Source: Phytophthora hibernalis (Eukaryota > Oomycota > Peronosporomycetes > Peronosporales > Peronosporaceae). From it: a stretch of 64,000 nucleotides of DNA. This document shows positions 32,551 to 42,921 of this stretch, piece by piece. The translations under genes were made by a program, and so were the position numbers. The notes under the pieces were generated by a model. The model worked only from the letters and a program-made list of their open reading frames with translations. It had not been told where the DNA came from and ran no database searches. Positions within the stretch are counted from its first letter, which is position 1. Each line of letters opens with the position of its first letter. The DNA lies in NCBI GenBank assembly GCA_012656075.1, contig JAAKBF010000159.1, forward strand, positions 434,001 through 498,000. The letters run 5' to 3'.

Positions 32551-34525
32551 TTGGACGAAGTGGCCGGTCCTGAGCCAGCTCACGAGGACAACGAAGATGA
32601 ACTCGGCGATCTCCGATCGCTGACGATGACCGAGAACGCGAGTTCTCGGTCGACCGGCAGTCGGCCTCCAGTTAATGGGGACACTCCGACTGCCAACAAG
32701 GTTTTGGGAAGATGCATGGAGTTGACGATGACGAAGAGCAAGTGGATGCGGGCATTTGCACCAAAATCAATTCGACAAGCTGTATGGATGGAACGCGGGG
32801 CAGAATTGGTCGTTCCAGGGTCCCATTCGCCGAGAACAAACCCGTCCCGACCAACTTCTCTGGCTGACGCCCAGGAGTTGTCGGTAGCGGGATTCTTGAT
32901 GGATCCAGTCCCTCAGTCGTGCGTGGGAGGCTCGTCCGACGGTTGGAGTCCGGCTCAGGCACACCGAAAACCGTCCGGAGCTTCTGCTTTCACTTACACA
33001 ATGAAAGCGTGGCTTCTTCGATCGTCCAACCTTGAAGGTCGGCCTCGGTGGGTAGCGCTTTAGGCTCGCAACCCATAGCACGGAACAGTTGCACTGTGTC
33101 CTCGGCCAACTGCTGGGTGCTCCACGATTACAGCTTCGGCGTACTTTCAAGATTCGCACATGGTAACGCATCGGTCAACGGACCGTACGGGGCGGCTGAC
33201 AAAAAGGCTCCGAGAGTACACGGACTGCTCCGACGGCGGGTCGAAGTATAGGTCGGACGACGAACCGACGCTTCGATTTGCACGACGACTCCTCGGACGA
33301 CGACTCGGTCGACGCGGAAGACCAAGGGGTGACGTGACTGGAGAATGGGCACGCCAAATCCGTGAGCTCAGTTCGATGAAAAACGAGAGTTCCACACCGA
33401 GGCTTGAAATCGCCACACACCTACCGTTGGGAAACATCAAGCCCTATCTCGGCCTCCGAGACAAGAGCGATGCGTCAATGCAATGGCTCCGAGCCTTCAT
33501 GTATGAGATGAAGGGAACGCACACGCCACCGAATGAATGGTGCATGGCGTTCGAGCTGAGCCTCCAAGATGGCGCCCTGCATTGGTATCGACAACTCCGC
33601 GGAAGATGAGACGAACGTGGAAATTGTTGAGTGATGCGTTCATCAAGTACTACTGTTCCCCATTTAATCGATCGGCGAAAGCACGGGACTACTCGGCGAG
33701 GCGTGAAGAGAAGAAGCATGTTTGCGACTATCTGGACCGGCTAAATGGCTACGCCAGGAACGCCGGGGTACAATTGAGCACGGCGGTCGTGAGGCCAAGG
33801 ATCATGTTGAACACTCTCATAACGTGCGAAGATCGAGCCTTGGAAGAGCGTCTGTGTCACGTGCGGGTCAAGAATATTCACGACCTGGAAGACATGATAA
33901 ATGATATCCTCCGACGTCGCGAGCTGAAAAAGGGACGCGAGTCCTTGGTGCGACACCACAAGGGTCAGGATGATAGTCGTCGCCGTGACGATGGACGTTC
34001 CTAGGATTCGCGGAACCCCTACCGGCGTGACCGAGATGATGGTCGTCGTCGGGAAGATCGGTATCGGGATGACAACCGGCGTCGAGACGATCGCCAATAC
34101 GGACCGAGGATTACCTCGCTGAGGCACTGACTGACATGGTCGCTGCGTTGAACGTGGACGGCTCGGTCGACCCGCGAGGGGAACCTGCAGATGCATCGAG
34201 TGGAGGTTATGATGATACCGAGGGTTACGACTCGGAGTACTACCCTAGCAGGGGCGACCGAGGCTCGAACAGGTACTCGGACGACGAATATGCATCGGAT
34301 GAAGATCACGGTCATGTGGCTGCCGCGAACGATTCAGAGCGTCGTCACGCCGCCGAGGGAACGTTCGCTCGGACTGACAATCACCAGTCGAGGTTGGGAA
34401 TAACCAATACCCGCACGACCGAGACAACCGAGACCTACGCGGACGCGATGGTCACTGACAATATGGCCCGTGTGCTGCCTGTGGGGGACTCACGCACTCT
34501 CCACACGAAAGCAGACAGTAAGTAG
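32551..34525 (+). pseudogene. Plus-strand retrotransposon gag, broken
   Basis: Frames at 32551-33063, 33160-33609, 33592-34004 and 34136-34525 together give a long gag: acidic N-terminus; ALHWYRQL followed after a one-base frame change by RTWKLLSDAFIKYY and HVCDYLDRLNGYARNAG, the capsid-like Retrotrans_gag core; then DMINDILRRRELKKG; then an Asp/Ser/Tyr-rich tail. The zinc knuckle expected after this tail is missing because the family-A LTR starts at 34537. Its relation to the family-A element is unclear. Confidence 0.65.
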
Positions 34526-34536
34526 CGATAGGTAGA

Positions 34537-35411
34537 TGTCGTGCAGGATCACGCCGAAATTCTCACTACCAAATGGTATGAGTCCCATCAACAACACTCG
34601 CTTCCTTGACAGGTCAACGAGCGTTGGATTAAACCTGAAGACCAGGAACGATCCCTTACACCGGGTTGGATGTGAACCTCTGTACAATTAGGTTGTATTA
34701 GGCCAACCCAATAACCTGCACCACTAGCCACGAGCGAGGGAAGTATGCAATATTGCGCTTTCGAGCGAACCCCCACAGTCCCTCAGAAAGAAGGGTACCG
34801 GCTTTCAAGCCTAATATGCGTTTGCCGAGGTAAAACCTCGGCGGATAGTAAAATATGTATGGAACACTCGGTTCGACTATAATATATGGTGAACGACGCT
34901 TCGTCGCTCCCAACACTCGGCCACTCTAACCTCTTGGACTGGCCAGCAACAAACCCTCGGTTCAATGTACCTTAGGTTCGCTGACCAGCATCCCACAAGC
35001 CGAGCATATCCAGGACCTAAGATAAGCTAGCTAGACTTACCGAAGACGGACTTGACCCTTGGTGACTTGTGGAAGACTGCTGATTTATTTTTGTTGATCT
35101 ATGCCTCTGAGAGCCTCTGTAGTCGATCCTACAGCTAGTCCTATACGTACATACAAGTATCCAGTGTGAACAGATCCCAGAATGTGATCCCGTACCCGGC
35201 TCTATAAGACCGAGGGTACGAAACTGAAATGGTACAATCGGCCGGGAGTTTTTATACCCGGCCGAGACCTCGGTCACTATCATTCCTATGTCACTACCGC
35301 GCGGGGAATGAGATAAGCCAATCGGGTGGCGTTATCGCGTTTCACCGAAAGGCACAACGTCGGTAATCGCGACCGAGCTGTGACCGCTTGGCCCCAAACC
35401 CCAACACCACA
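34537..35411 (+). repeat. Family-A LTR, right copy
   Basis: An 875-bp copy, starting TGTCGTGCAGG and ending AACACCACA, in direct orientation to 21789-22674. It abuts the reverse satellite at 35412. The last 150 bases are more diverged than the rest. Confidence 0.85.
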
Positions 35412-35995
35412 TAGACGATAGCAGAGAGGCGATGGGTATATGTGGACGATATTAGATGTACGAGAAACGATAGTATCCGAGACGAGACGACGTATGAGCG
35501 ACGATAGTATCATAGATACGCAGAAAGAGACGATAGGTAGAGCGATTAGAAGAGAGAAATCATTGATATGAGAGATGAGAAAGTATGAGAGACTGTACGT
35601 AGAGACGAGAAAGTACGAGGGATGATATTATGAGAAGCGTAGTATGAGAGACAACTGTATGGTTGACGATAGTATGCGAGACTATATTAAGACGACAGGT
35701 ATGAGAGACGATAAGTATGAAAGACGACCTGTTGACAAGACATGCAGGTGCGGTTGATAGAAAGGTATACAGGATAGGTAGACACAATAGATGTTCACGA
35801 TAGATATGAGATAGACATGATATGTAGGTGGGGGATAGATATAGAGGGACGACAGGTGGAGACGATAGAAAGTCAATAGACTCTGCGTAGAGAGAGGCAA
35901 TAGGAAGATATAGAGGATATGTAGAGACGGTGGGCAGAGCGACCGTAGTTAGAGAAGATAGGAAGGGAGACAAGATAAGTAGAGAGGAACGACAT
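35412..35995 (-). repeat. CTATCGTCTC-type satellite array, inverted
   Basis: A purine-rich array of GAGACGATAG and GTATGAGAGACGATA units, the reverse complement of the array at 14770-15830. Its distal border (GACCTGGGCCGTTATGTAGGAACG, 36005-36030) matches the reverse complement of the border at about 14785-14815. Confidence 0.85.
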
Positions 35996-36054
35996 GTAGA
36001 AGTTGACCTGGGCCGTTATGTAGGAACGGTTCGAGTAGCCGTATATGCATAAGA

Positions 36055-36460
36055 ATCATAACAATTTTGTTGATTGGAGAATAGACAAAAATTTCGCCCC
36101 GTGGAGCGAAGCGAAGAGGGTGGCCCACTTTTCTGGGACAAACCAGTGCCCCACGCCGCGTAGCGGCGGCAAACGGCTAGGCTAAAACATCTAGTAGACG
36201 AACCGGTCAGTTCCTGCGTGGCGGCTGCCGAGCGTAAGCGAGGCGGTTCCCGATTGGCTATAAAGCGTACGAGCGACGCGAACGCCGCGCCCTTCCCCGT
36301 GCTTTGTGTGTCCGTAGGGCCCGCCCAATACTTTAATTAGGTATTTTATTTTGGCGAGTAGCGCAGCGATCCCCTGCGAGCTGACGGGCGCTCCCCAGAC
36401 TTAACTAATAAATATAAACCGCCGCGTAGCGGCGGCAATCGGCTTGTCATTACTATTTAT
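36055..36460 (+). repeat. Dispersed hairpin-rich repeat H, copy 2
   Basis: The same orientation as 14190-14600, although the neighbouring satellite is inverted relative to copy 1. Shared blocks include CGTGGAGCGAAGCGA, GGCGGCAAACGGCTAG and CCCGATTGGCTATAAAGCG. Some segments differ, suggesting old copies. Confidence 0.75.
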
Positions 36461-36699
36461 TACAAAGCCGCGACTTCGCACGGAACAGCTCTGGATTTTA
36501 CTTTTGAGCTCAGCAAACTAAGTTTCAAAGTGAGTGTTTATAGAAAAATGCATTGGAATTCATTGTGCAAAATTTCGAAGTATTAGCAAAATGTTGGTTG
36601 AAGGAGTGTTGAAGGAATCCTAAATTCATCGATCCAGCATCACTGCGCTTCTAATTAAAAGGTAGCTACTTGCAACTATGGGCACGCGTTTCAATTTAT

Positions 36700-36900
36700 T
36701 CCAAACGTACGGAATTATATACACACCACTGTAGAAAACGATGCTCGGTATTTTAGTAGTGTTTTGCTCGAAGAAAAAAGTCATCCAAAATGTTGCTCGA
36801 ACGGTCTGGATAAATCATCTGCTGCAGGTAAAATACAATTTTAAATAATATCATATCATAGAGGTGTTTTGTCCTAATCTTCTGTGGATGGGTCAACCGG
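36700..36900 (+). repeat. Dispersed AT-rich repeat R, copy 1 (left of Gypsy-2)
   Basis: Shared in reverse with 44640-45240: AAATGTTGCTCGAACGGTCTGG, then ATAAATCATCTGCTGCAGGTAAAAT, then TCATAGAGGTGTTTTGTCC. The copy is split by Gypsy-2 at 36901 and resumes at 41689 (ACCGGCACAAATAAAATAATAA). Its identity is unknown. Confidence 0.75.
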
Positions 36901-37236
36901 TGTGATGGGGGTCACGCAAGCACCTTGCTTGAGGAAGCGTAGCTTCAAGAGTATACAAACGCTTAGTGAACGGCAGTTCACGAGCTCCTGGTCTGCGGGA
37001 GCTGAGTGGCTAGAATAGCGTAGTTTAAAGACTGAGTATCTTTATAGGGTTACCCTTAATTGGCCTGTAATACAATGTCTAAGCAACCTATAGTTTGTCC
37101 TATATGTAATATGAACTGTTGGCTGTGGCACGTCGGTGACATGGCCATGGTGTGTCCCACACCATAAGTGACGTGGAGTCGATGTGTATCCATCTTAGAA
37201 GAGTGACCCTGTCACTCTTCTGGTAGCCCCATTACA
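36901..37236 (-). repeat. Gypsy-2 3' LTR
   Basis: Starts TGTGATGGGGG and ends CCCCATTACA on the plus strand. It is almost identical to the right LTR until CACTCTTCT, then differs at the outer 20-45 bases. It contains the short hairpin AGAGTGACCCTGTCACTCT. Confidence 0.9.
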
Positions 37237-37268
37237 CCCCCCACTTAGGCTAAGACTGTACCAGCCAA

Positions 37269-39313
37269 TTGGGAGCGAGACGATGTTTCTCAACATTTCC
37301 CGCGGTCGAATTCAATCGACAGTTGAGCGCCACGGTTGGCTGCTCTTTCGGGGTGCTTGGCATTTGCCCAAGTACTCCCTGGCCTCCACATCGGCCCATG
37401 CAGCATGCCCTCAAAGAAGACACGCCACGGTGCGAAAGCACCAAGACTAAGGCCTCACGGTCGAAGTCCAACCCGGCCAATCCTCACGGCAAGGCCTCTG
37501 CCCTCGATAAAGCCGTCGAGGCGGCCACTCGGGCTGTGGGGTCGGCACGGCGAAGTCAATCGCGATCAACGTCGTCCGATGACAGATCGAATCCTCGGTT
37601 CGTCTATAAGCACCACAGTCCTGTTGGCTCCATCGACGCTGAGCTTAATGCTCTGGTCAGTTACTCTGGTGATGAGGCTGACCTTGACGACACTCCTTCG
37701 GCGCCCAAGGGTAGTGAGCGCGGGGAGGACGACGAGTCCAAGCTTTCTGCTGCTGTTGGTGCTGAAGCACAGGCGAAAGCCGCCGCGGACGGCGCTGGTG
37801 ATGGCGTCGTCTAAAAGGCTTCGCCTCCCAAGAACCTGACTCAGTCAGAGGGTCATGAGCGCGCGCGTGTCATTCTGGACGAGCGCGCCACGACCAAGAA
37901 GCGTGCTACTTCTCAGTCACCTCTCCAAGAGGTGACCACGGCGGAGAAAGAACGACCGTTGTTCGAGTCTTCGTCCAATTCAGAAGAAGAGGACGGGCAA
38001 GTTCACGTGCCGGAGGTTGTTGTCAATGCTCTTGATGAACAACAGGAGCGCCTTGCGGCTGCTCGCCTGCGAGGCGCTTTGCGCGCCTAGTCTTCGTATT
38101 TGAAGATCTACTTCCCACCCGATGAGAACGCGGGTCTCCGTTGTTCTTCGAGCAGCTCGTGGCACCGCGCGGCCATATCGGAGGGCGAACCTTCAAGGGC
38201 GCTATCGAGCGGATCTTGGTGGGGTCCACCCGTTGTTTCACAACAACTTGTAGGCTGCCAGATGCGCGTTGTTGGCACCACACCGAGCCCCGCTCAAGGT
38301 GTTCACTCGTCTTAGCAAGAAGGCTGAGAACAAAGGTGGGCTTGTGCCCGTTTGGGGTTATCCCTGGGTCCAACCCGTGAACACTTCGACGAGTGCTCAG
38401 GTGGAGGATCTCTTCTGGAAGTGGCTCTTCCTTCGGGGTCTCGCCCCTCAAGAGATTGACCGCCTCCGGGGCGAACAGAGTATGTCCGCCATTCTCTATC
38501 AGCGTGCCTTTCGCATTGAGTCCGCTCATCTGATCAGTAAGCGTCAGCTTACAGGTCAACTGGAGGAGCTCCGGCGCAAAGCCATGATCAGCGCTCATGA
38601 CGAGCGCGGGTATAGCGTTGCGGCTGCTGTCGCTATACCACCGCATTCGAACTAGAAGGCCAGGAATACTTACGAAGCTGCCGGCGAGTCTGTTCCCTGA
38701 TCTCGACAGCCTTCGGGCAGTCAACCTGGAGCCGTTCAATCTGCTCCCATGAGTTCTGTGACGAGGGGTAACCCCGCCACTTTACCAAAGGCTGGCGCTT
38801 CCTTCGGCGGCGCCTCTCGCGGAGAACTCACTCAACGTGGTAGTGGATCTCCCCGTTACGGTCAAGGAGAGCCGGCGGAGGCCTCACACGCAGTTGAGTA
38901 TGATGCTCCGGCGCGACAATAAGCGCCACGGCCCGTGGTTGGGACCAGGGACTCGTTCGTGCTTGTCCAGCAGGATGAGATCCGATAACTACGTGACCGG
39001 GTGTACGCCCTTGAGATTGTTTTGGGTCTTGGTCCCGAGGGGGGCAGGCTGCTGCGCAGTCCAGAAGCGCGGGGCTCTTGAGGCCCTGCAAGTTTCCATG
39101 GTGGACCTGCGCCGCGAAGTGGGCGACGTTCACGAACGTGTGGATCGCCGGAAGACCGATCTTGATCGTGACAATCTCCGCGGGGAGATTGCCGAACTCC
39201 AACGCGAGTTGAACTTGCATCTCCCTCGGGAGGCTCATTCTCGGGCTGCGGTTCAGCCCCAGCCTCAACCTCAGACTTATGCGTACGCGCCGCCTTACCA
39301 ATACGGCTCTTGA
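37269..39313 (+). pseudogene. Gypsy-2 antisense-strand accessory ORF
   Basis: Plus-strand frames: SKSNPANPHGKASALDKAVE, then SDDRSNPRFVYKHHSPVGS, ELNALVSYSGDEADLDDTPS (up to 37814); VPVWGYPWVQPVNTS and EDLFWKWLFLRGLAPQEIDR (38269-38655); and a coiled coil with Gln-Pro-Tyr tail (QVSMVDLRREVGDVHERVDR; 38837-39313). Frame changes separate them. The region lies inside the LTR-TSD bracket, antisense to gag-pol, beside the 3' LTR. No enzyme or gag motif was recognised. Confidence 0.6.
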
Positions 39314-39380
39314 TTTGGCGGGAGGCCTTCGTACCCGCAGCCGATGTACGAGCATGCATTTTTAGCGGCAGTATTCTTCG

Positions 39381-40110
39381 TCATTGGCCCGCCAACTTAG
39401 ACCCTGTCTCGTTTCGTGGAGGTGACGTCACCCTTGCGGGAACCGCCTCCTCTTCCGTATGAGGGCCGTCGCCTGGAGGATCGTGATACTTCAGACGACC
39501 CACACAGAAAGTCGGGTGGGTCGTCATCGACTTAGACGTTTCACATGTCTTCACGTACGTGGCGACCCACTTGTACATGTGGGCTCACCAGAAGTGCGTT
39601 GACACGGAGAGGAACGTCTTCTCCGGCCAAGGTGGCCACCTGAAGGCGTGTCGTGCGCCTCAAGAAGTATGTCATACTTCAGATCTTCGTCGTTCGCAAC
39701 GACTACCCTAGGAGGATCGGCTGGATCTACGCGGAAGTAGAGTAGCACTCATAGCGGTACCGGCGCGAACGCTGCCGCGGCGACGGCCATGTTCGTTTGG
39801 CCTCCTTGCCGGCAGAGAGGTAGCGGACGATGGGCGCCAGCGTCACTTCGTCCCGATACGCCATGCGTATTCGATCATACAGATCACTCGTGGCTCTCGT
39901 AATATGAGCCAGTTCGTAGTCTTGACGGCGTGACAGCGCGTCGGCAAGCACATCAGCTTACCTGGCTTGATTTCAACGCGGAAGTCGTATTCCGCGAAGA
40001 ATGACAACCAGCGCGCCATTCGCTATGACAGGTGTAGCGAATTAGTCGCCGTCCGCAAGGACGCGTGGTCGGTGTAGATCACAAAGGGTGTTGAGCCCAG
40101 TTTATCCCCG
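39381..40110 (-). pseudogene. Gypsy-2 RNase H and integrase remnants
   Basis: Minus strand: an RNase H end and MLADALSRRQDYELAHI near 39950, FRVDPADPPRVVVANDEDL with H-type zinc motif near 39740, then YVKTCETSKSMTTHPTFCVG near 39540. In the last piece the integrase zinc finger is fused directly to the integrase C-terminal THPTF motif, so the whole catalytic core has been deleted. Confidence 0.7.
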
Positions 40111-40216
40111 TACACGTGCGTGTACTACAACCAGCCCTCCGCTGCCCTTCTTCACTTCGAGAAAACAGAGACTCTCAGGGGCTAAACCTCCATGGTGCGC
40201 GCCATCCGCGCACCTC

Positions 40217-41222
40217 TCATGAAAGCTTAGTCTTTCCCCAGCATGGCGCCCCGTCCCTACTGGTTGCCTGCGTTCCCCTGGCCTTGAGATCGCGACATCT
40301 GACAGTGACCCTTGGGACCAGACGGGTGAGGAGGGAAGCGCCTCCTTTGTCCACCCGCGGACAGGCACGTTTCATGTGCCCGACCTTGCCGCAGCCGAAG
40401 TAGCGGATGTCGTTCTGCTTGGCCAGGCCCAAGTCCATAGGAACTGGACCTCCGCCAATTTGGCCGGCACTGCCTACGGCAGTGCCCGTGGATGAAGAGT
40501 GCCAAACATACACATGAGTGCGAGCCTGTTTGTGGCTGTACTCTTCTTGGAGAGCGACCTGGACGGCTGCTTCCATGCTGTCGGCCTGCACGCGGAATAA
40601 TTGTGTGCGTGCGGGACCAACTCTCAGACCGTCCATGAACACGGTATCCTTGATGTGTTCTGGTAGGGGATTCCCCACCAGATACACCACGAGTACTCGC
40701 ATCTCCTGGACATACTCGTGCAGCTCACGCTTCCCTTGCTTACAGGCGAGGGAGCGAGAGCGCTGGCGATACTCGTAGTTCGCCGGTAGAAATGCGGCTC
40801 GAAGCTGTTCACACAGCTGGGCCCATGATGTGAAACATCCAGGGTTGTCGATTTATAAGCCCAAGTGTTGGTTCGACCACCGAGATTGAGGGCGCGAAAG
40901 CGACTCGAATTTTCTCGGACGAGAGAAAGGCTGCGTCCATGGCCAGCTCGACTTCTCGCATCCAGAAGTGAAGGTTTTTACCTTCCTTCTCGTCATATGA
41001 CTGAACCTTCAGCCTCAACGGCTTGGGCTGCATCGGCCTTGGTTCCGAAGGCCGGGCCTGCAGGTTGCCCTGCACATGGGCGATGATCCCTTGTTCATAG
41101 GCGTCGAACGAACTCACGCGTTCGACCTGCTCGGCATGTGTTGACATTACCAAGCTCTGCAAGGCATCGCTTCCGAAGATGCCTGCCATCTTCCGGACCG
41201 ACTCGAACTGCGAGTCGGTCAA
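40217..41222 (-). pseudogene. Gypsy-2 gag
   Basis: The frame from 41222 starts MTDSQFESVRKMAGIFGSDA and includes FWMREVELAMDAAFL. A second frame (40702-40217) has QALFRVQADSMEAAVQVAL-like capsid sequence and the zinc knuckle RYFGCGKVGHMKRAC near 40400. There is a frame break near 40830, and a further one after 40720. Confidence 0.75.
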
Positions 41223-41309
41223 GTGAGGAAACTCACTGCGATTTATGTTGGCTCATTTCTTTGAGACCACAGAGGATCAGGTAGTTTAATCTACCCGCGT
41301 AGGTGTAGG

Positions 41310-41329
41310 ATTGACTAGAAGTGCTACCA
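41310..41329 (-). promoter_or_regulatory. Gypsy-2 primer binding site
   Basis: The minus strand reads TGGTAGCACTTCTAGTCAAT, two bases from the 5' LTR end. It is near-identical to the Gypsy-1 site. Confidence 0.75.
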
Positions 41330-41331
41330 AG

Positions 41332-41688
41332 TGTGATGGGGGTCACGCAAGCACCTTGCTTGAGGAAGCGTAGCTTCAAGAGTATACAAACGCTTAGTGA
41401 ACGGCAGTTCACGAGCTCCTGGTCTGCGGGAGCTGAGTGGCTAGAATAGCGTAGTTTAAAGACTGAGTATCTTTATAGGGTTACCCTTAATTGGCCTGTA
41501 ATACAATGTCTAAGCAACCTATAGTTTGTCCTATATGTAATATGAACTGTTGGCTGTGGCACGTCGGTGACGTGGCCATGGTGTGCCCACACCATAAGTG
41601 ACGTGGAGTCGATGTGTATCCATCTTAGAAGAGTGACCCTGTCACTCTTCTATGATGGATACACATCGACAGGGTCACTCCCGCTACA
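41332..41688 (-). repeat. Gypsy-2 5' LTR
   Basis: Starts TGTGATGGGGG and ends CCCGCTACA on the plus strand, followed by the ACCGG duplication. The outer 45 bases contain an extra inverted segment (ATGGATACACATCGAC), a near reverse copy of GTCGATGTGTATCCAT in the LTR itself, making a foldback absent from the left LTR. Confidence 0.9.
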
Positions 41689-41693
41689 ACCGG

Positions 41694-42088
41694 CACAAAT
41701 AAAATAATAATCGATCTGGTTATCAAGTATATCAAGCTTATTTGCTGATGAAAGGTATCAGAAATGCAAAGATTCAGCAAGACTCGGGGCACTGTATTCT
41801 ATTTTTAAGTACCGGTATTAATGGCTACTACTAGAAGCAGATTGATTTTTCTACTAACATGTATTATACTTCGTAAGTTTACCGGTGGCCATACAACAAA
41901 TGGCAAATAGATTCGGGCTATGTTTGATTTTTTCACTAGCCACTTTTGCTGCAGCGTGGTCACTACATGTAGTGTCTAGTGCGCAAACAAAAAGTGACTA
42001 CGGTAGTTGAAGTGGCTAGCTCAAAATTTAAAAAAGTGGTTAGTCGAAAATCGCACCCTTATTCGACCACCGGTGTGAGCAGCAGGGT
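41694..42088. other. Continuation of repeat R and AT-rich sequence
   Basis: 41689-41790 continues repeat R. At 41948-42050, CACTAGCCAC and GTGGCTAG form an imperfect inverted repeat. No gene is seen. Confidence 0.4.
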
Positions 42089-42417
42089 TTACGATAACGA
42101 GGAAGACGCTGTACAACTTGACTGCCGTCCGTTTCCTTGTTTATCTTCTGTACGTACAACAACCAGAAATCTGTCGGCAAGCTCCATGTGCACTCTCCTT
42201 TTGGCTATTGCACGAAAATTCTCTAGCCCCCGCCGCGGTTCATGCACTTGTCCGTTAAAAACTTGTTTCGTACAATCGGGTGTAAACAACTTGCTCTACA
42301 TCTAGTAAAGCTCACCGCAGCGCAAGCATTCTCGGTATCACTTTGACCGCCCTTAGTGGACAGGATTCGACAGACAAGCTCCGCGTCCGTATAATCGTTC
42401 TTCTTTTGACCCGACAT
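42089..42417 (-). CDS. Small hypothetical protein, possible two-exon gene
   Basis: The ATG at 42417 gives MSGQKKNDYTDAELVCRILS then KGGQSDTENACAA. A GTGAGC donor at 42315 and a CTCTAG-type acceptor (ctagag) ending at 42221 would remove a 95-base intron and keep the frame into NFRAIAKRRVHMELADRF, ending at 42089. The product would be about 77 residues, mostly polar. The family is not recognised. It lies between repeat R and the zinc-finger locus, and the splice model is the main support. Confidence 0.35.
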
Positions 42418-42921
42418 AAGTGATAGAGTGCTTCTTACACTGTACTGATTGAAAGCTTCACCGACAGACTATCCTCTCCCCTTGAAGCTTTGATCTTCCC
42501 CATATCGCCGGACTTCCACGTTGTATCTGTCTGTTGTATATCAGTTTTCACAATTGCAGAGGCGCGTGAACTTTGCTGCTTCCTTTTCATGCCTTTGCAT
42601 CGAGGTCAACACTTGAGACGAGCGGGTTCCGGTTCTGGTGAATAGTTCTTGGCTACTTGATCTATCAATGGCTAGGCAGAGCGGTGTACCTCCAGGCTTG
42701 TAGAGCTCTGTTTTCTCGATAGTGCTGGAGCAAATGCAACTCTGCGGGCCGCGCTGGATTTTCTTTTCGATTTTCTAATGGGTTCCTGCGCCTGAAAGGA
42801 AAACTAGCATACATGTACAACAGTAGTAAAGTCGAGTTTGTCAACCGGTGGTGATGCTCTAAGCAGAGCAAAGCAGATCGAATTATGTTGACTGGATACG
42901 GATGGATCTATTTGACATAAT
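42418..42921. other. Spacer upstream of the zinc-finger locus
   Basis: Nothing was recognised; short frames only. Confidence 0.4.

Larger units (their letters stand above)
36901..41688 (-). mobile_element. Gypsy-2: LTR element with perfect TSD, internally deleted
   Basis: LTRs 36901-37236 and 41332-41688 are flanked by ACCGG (36896-36900 and 41689-41693). The PBS beside the right LTR and the polypurine tract AGTGGGGGG beside the left one fix the minus orientation. Going minus: gag (41222-40217), RNase H and integrase scraps (40110-39381), then a plus-strand ORF region (37269-39313). RT and most of integrase are deleted, so it is non-autonomous. The LTR bodies differ by few bases over 300, indicating recent insertion. 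Confidence 0.9.

Noticed and set aside
21789..35411. A single full-length family-A retrotransposon with the two LTRs as its ends
   Set aside because: No matching target duplication, an inverted third LTR inside, and gag and accessory ORF arrangements that do not fit one element; kept as a nest instead.
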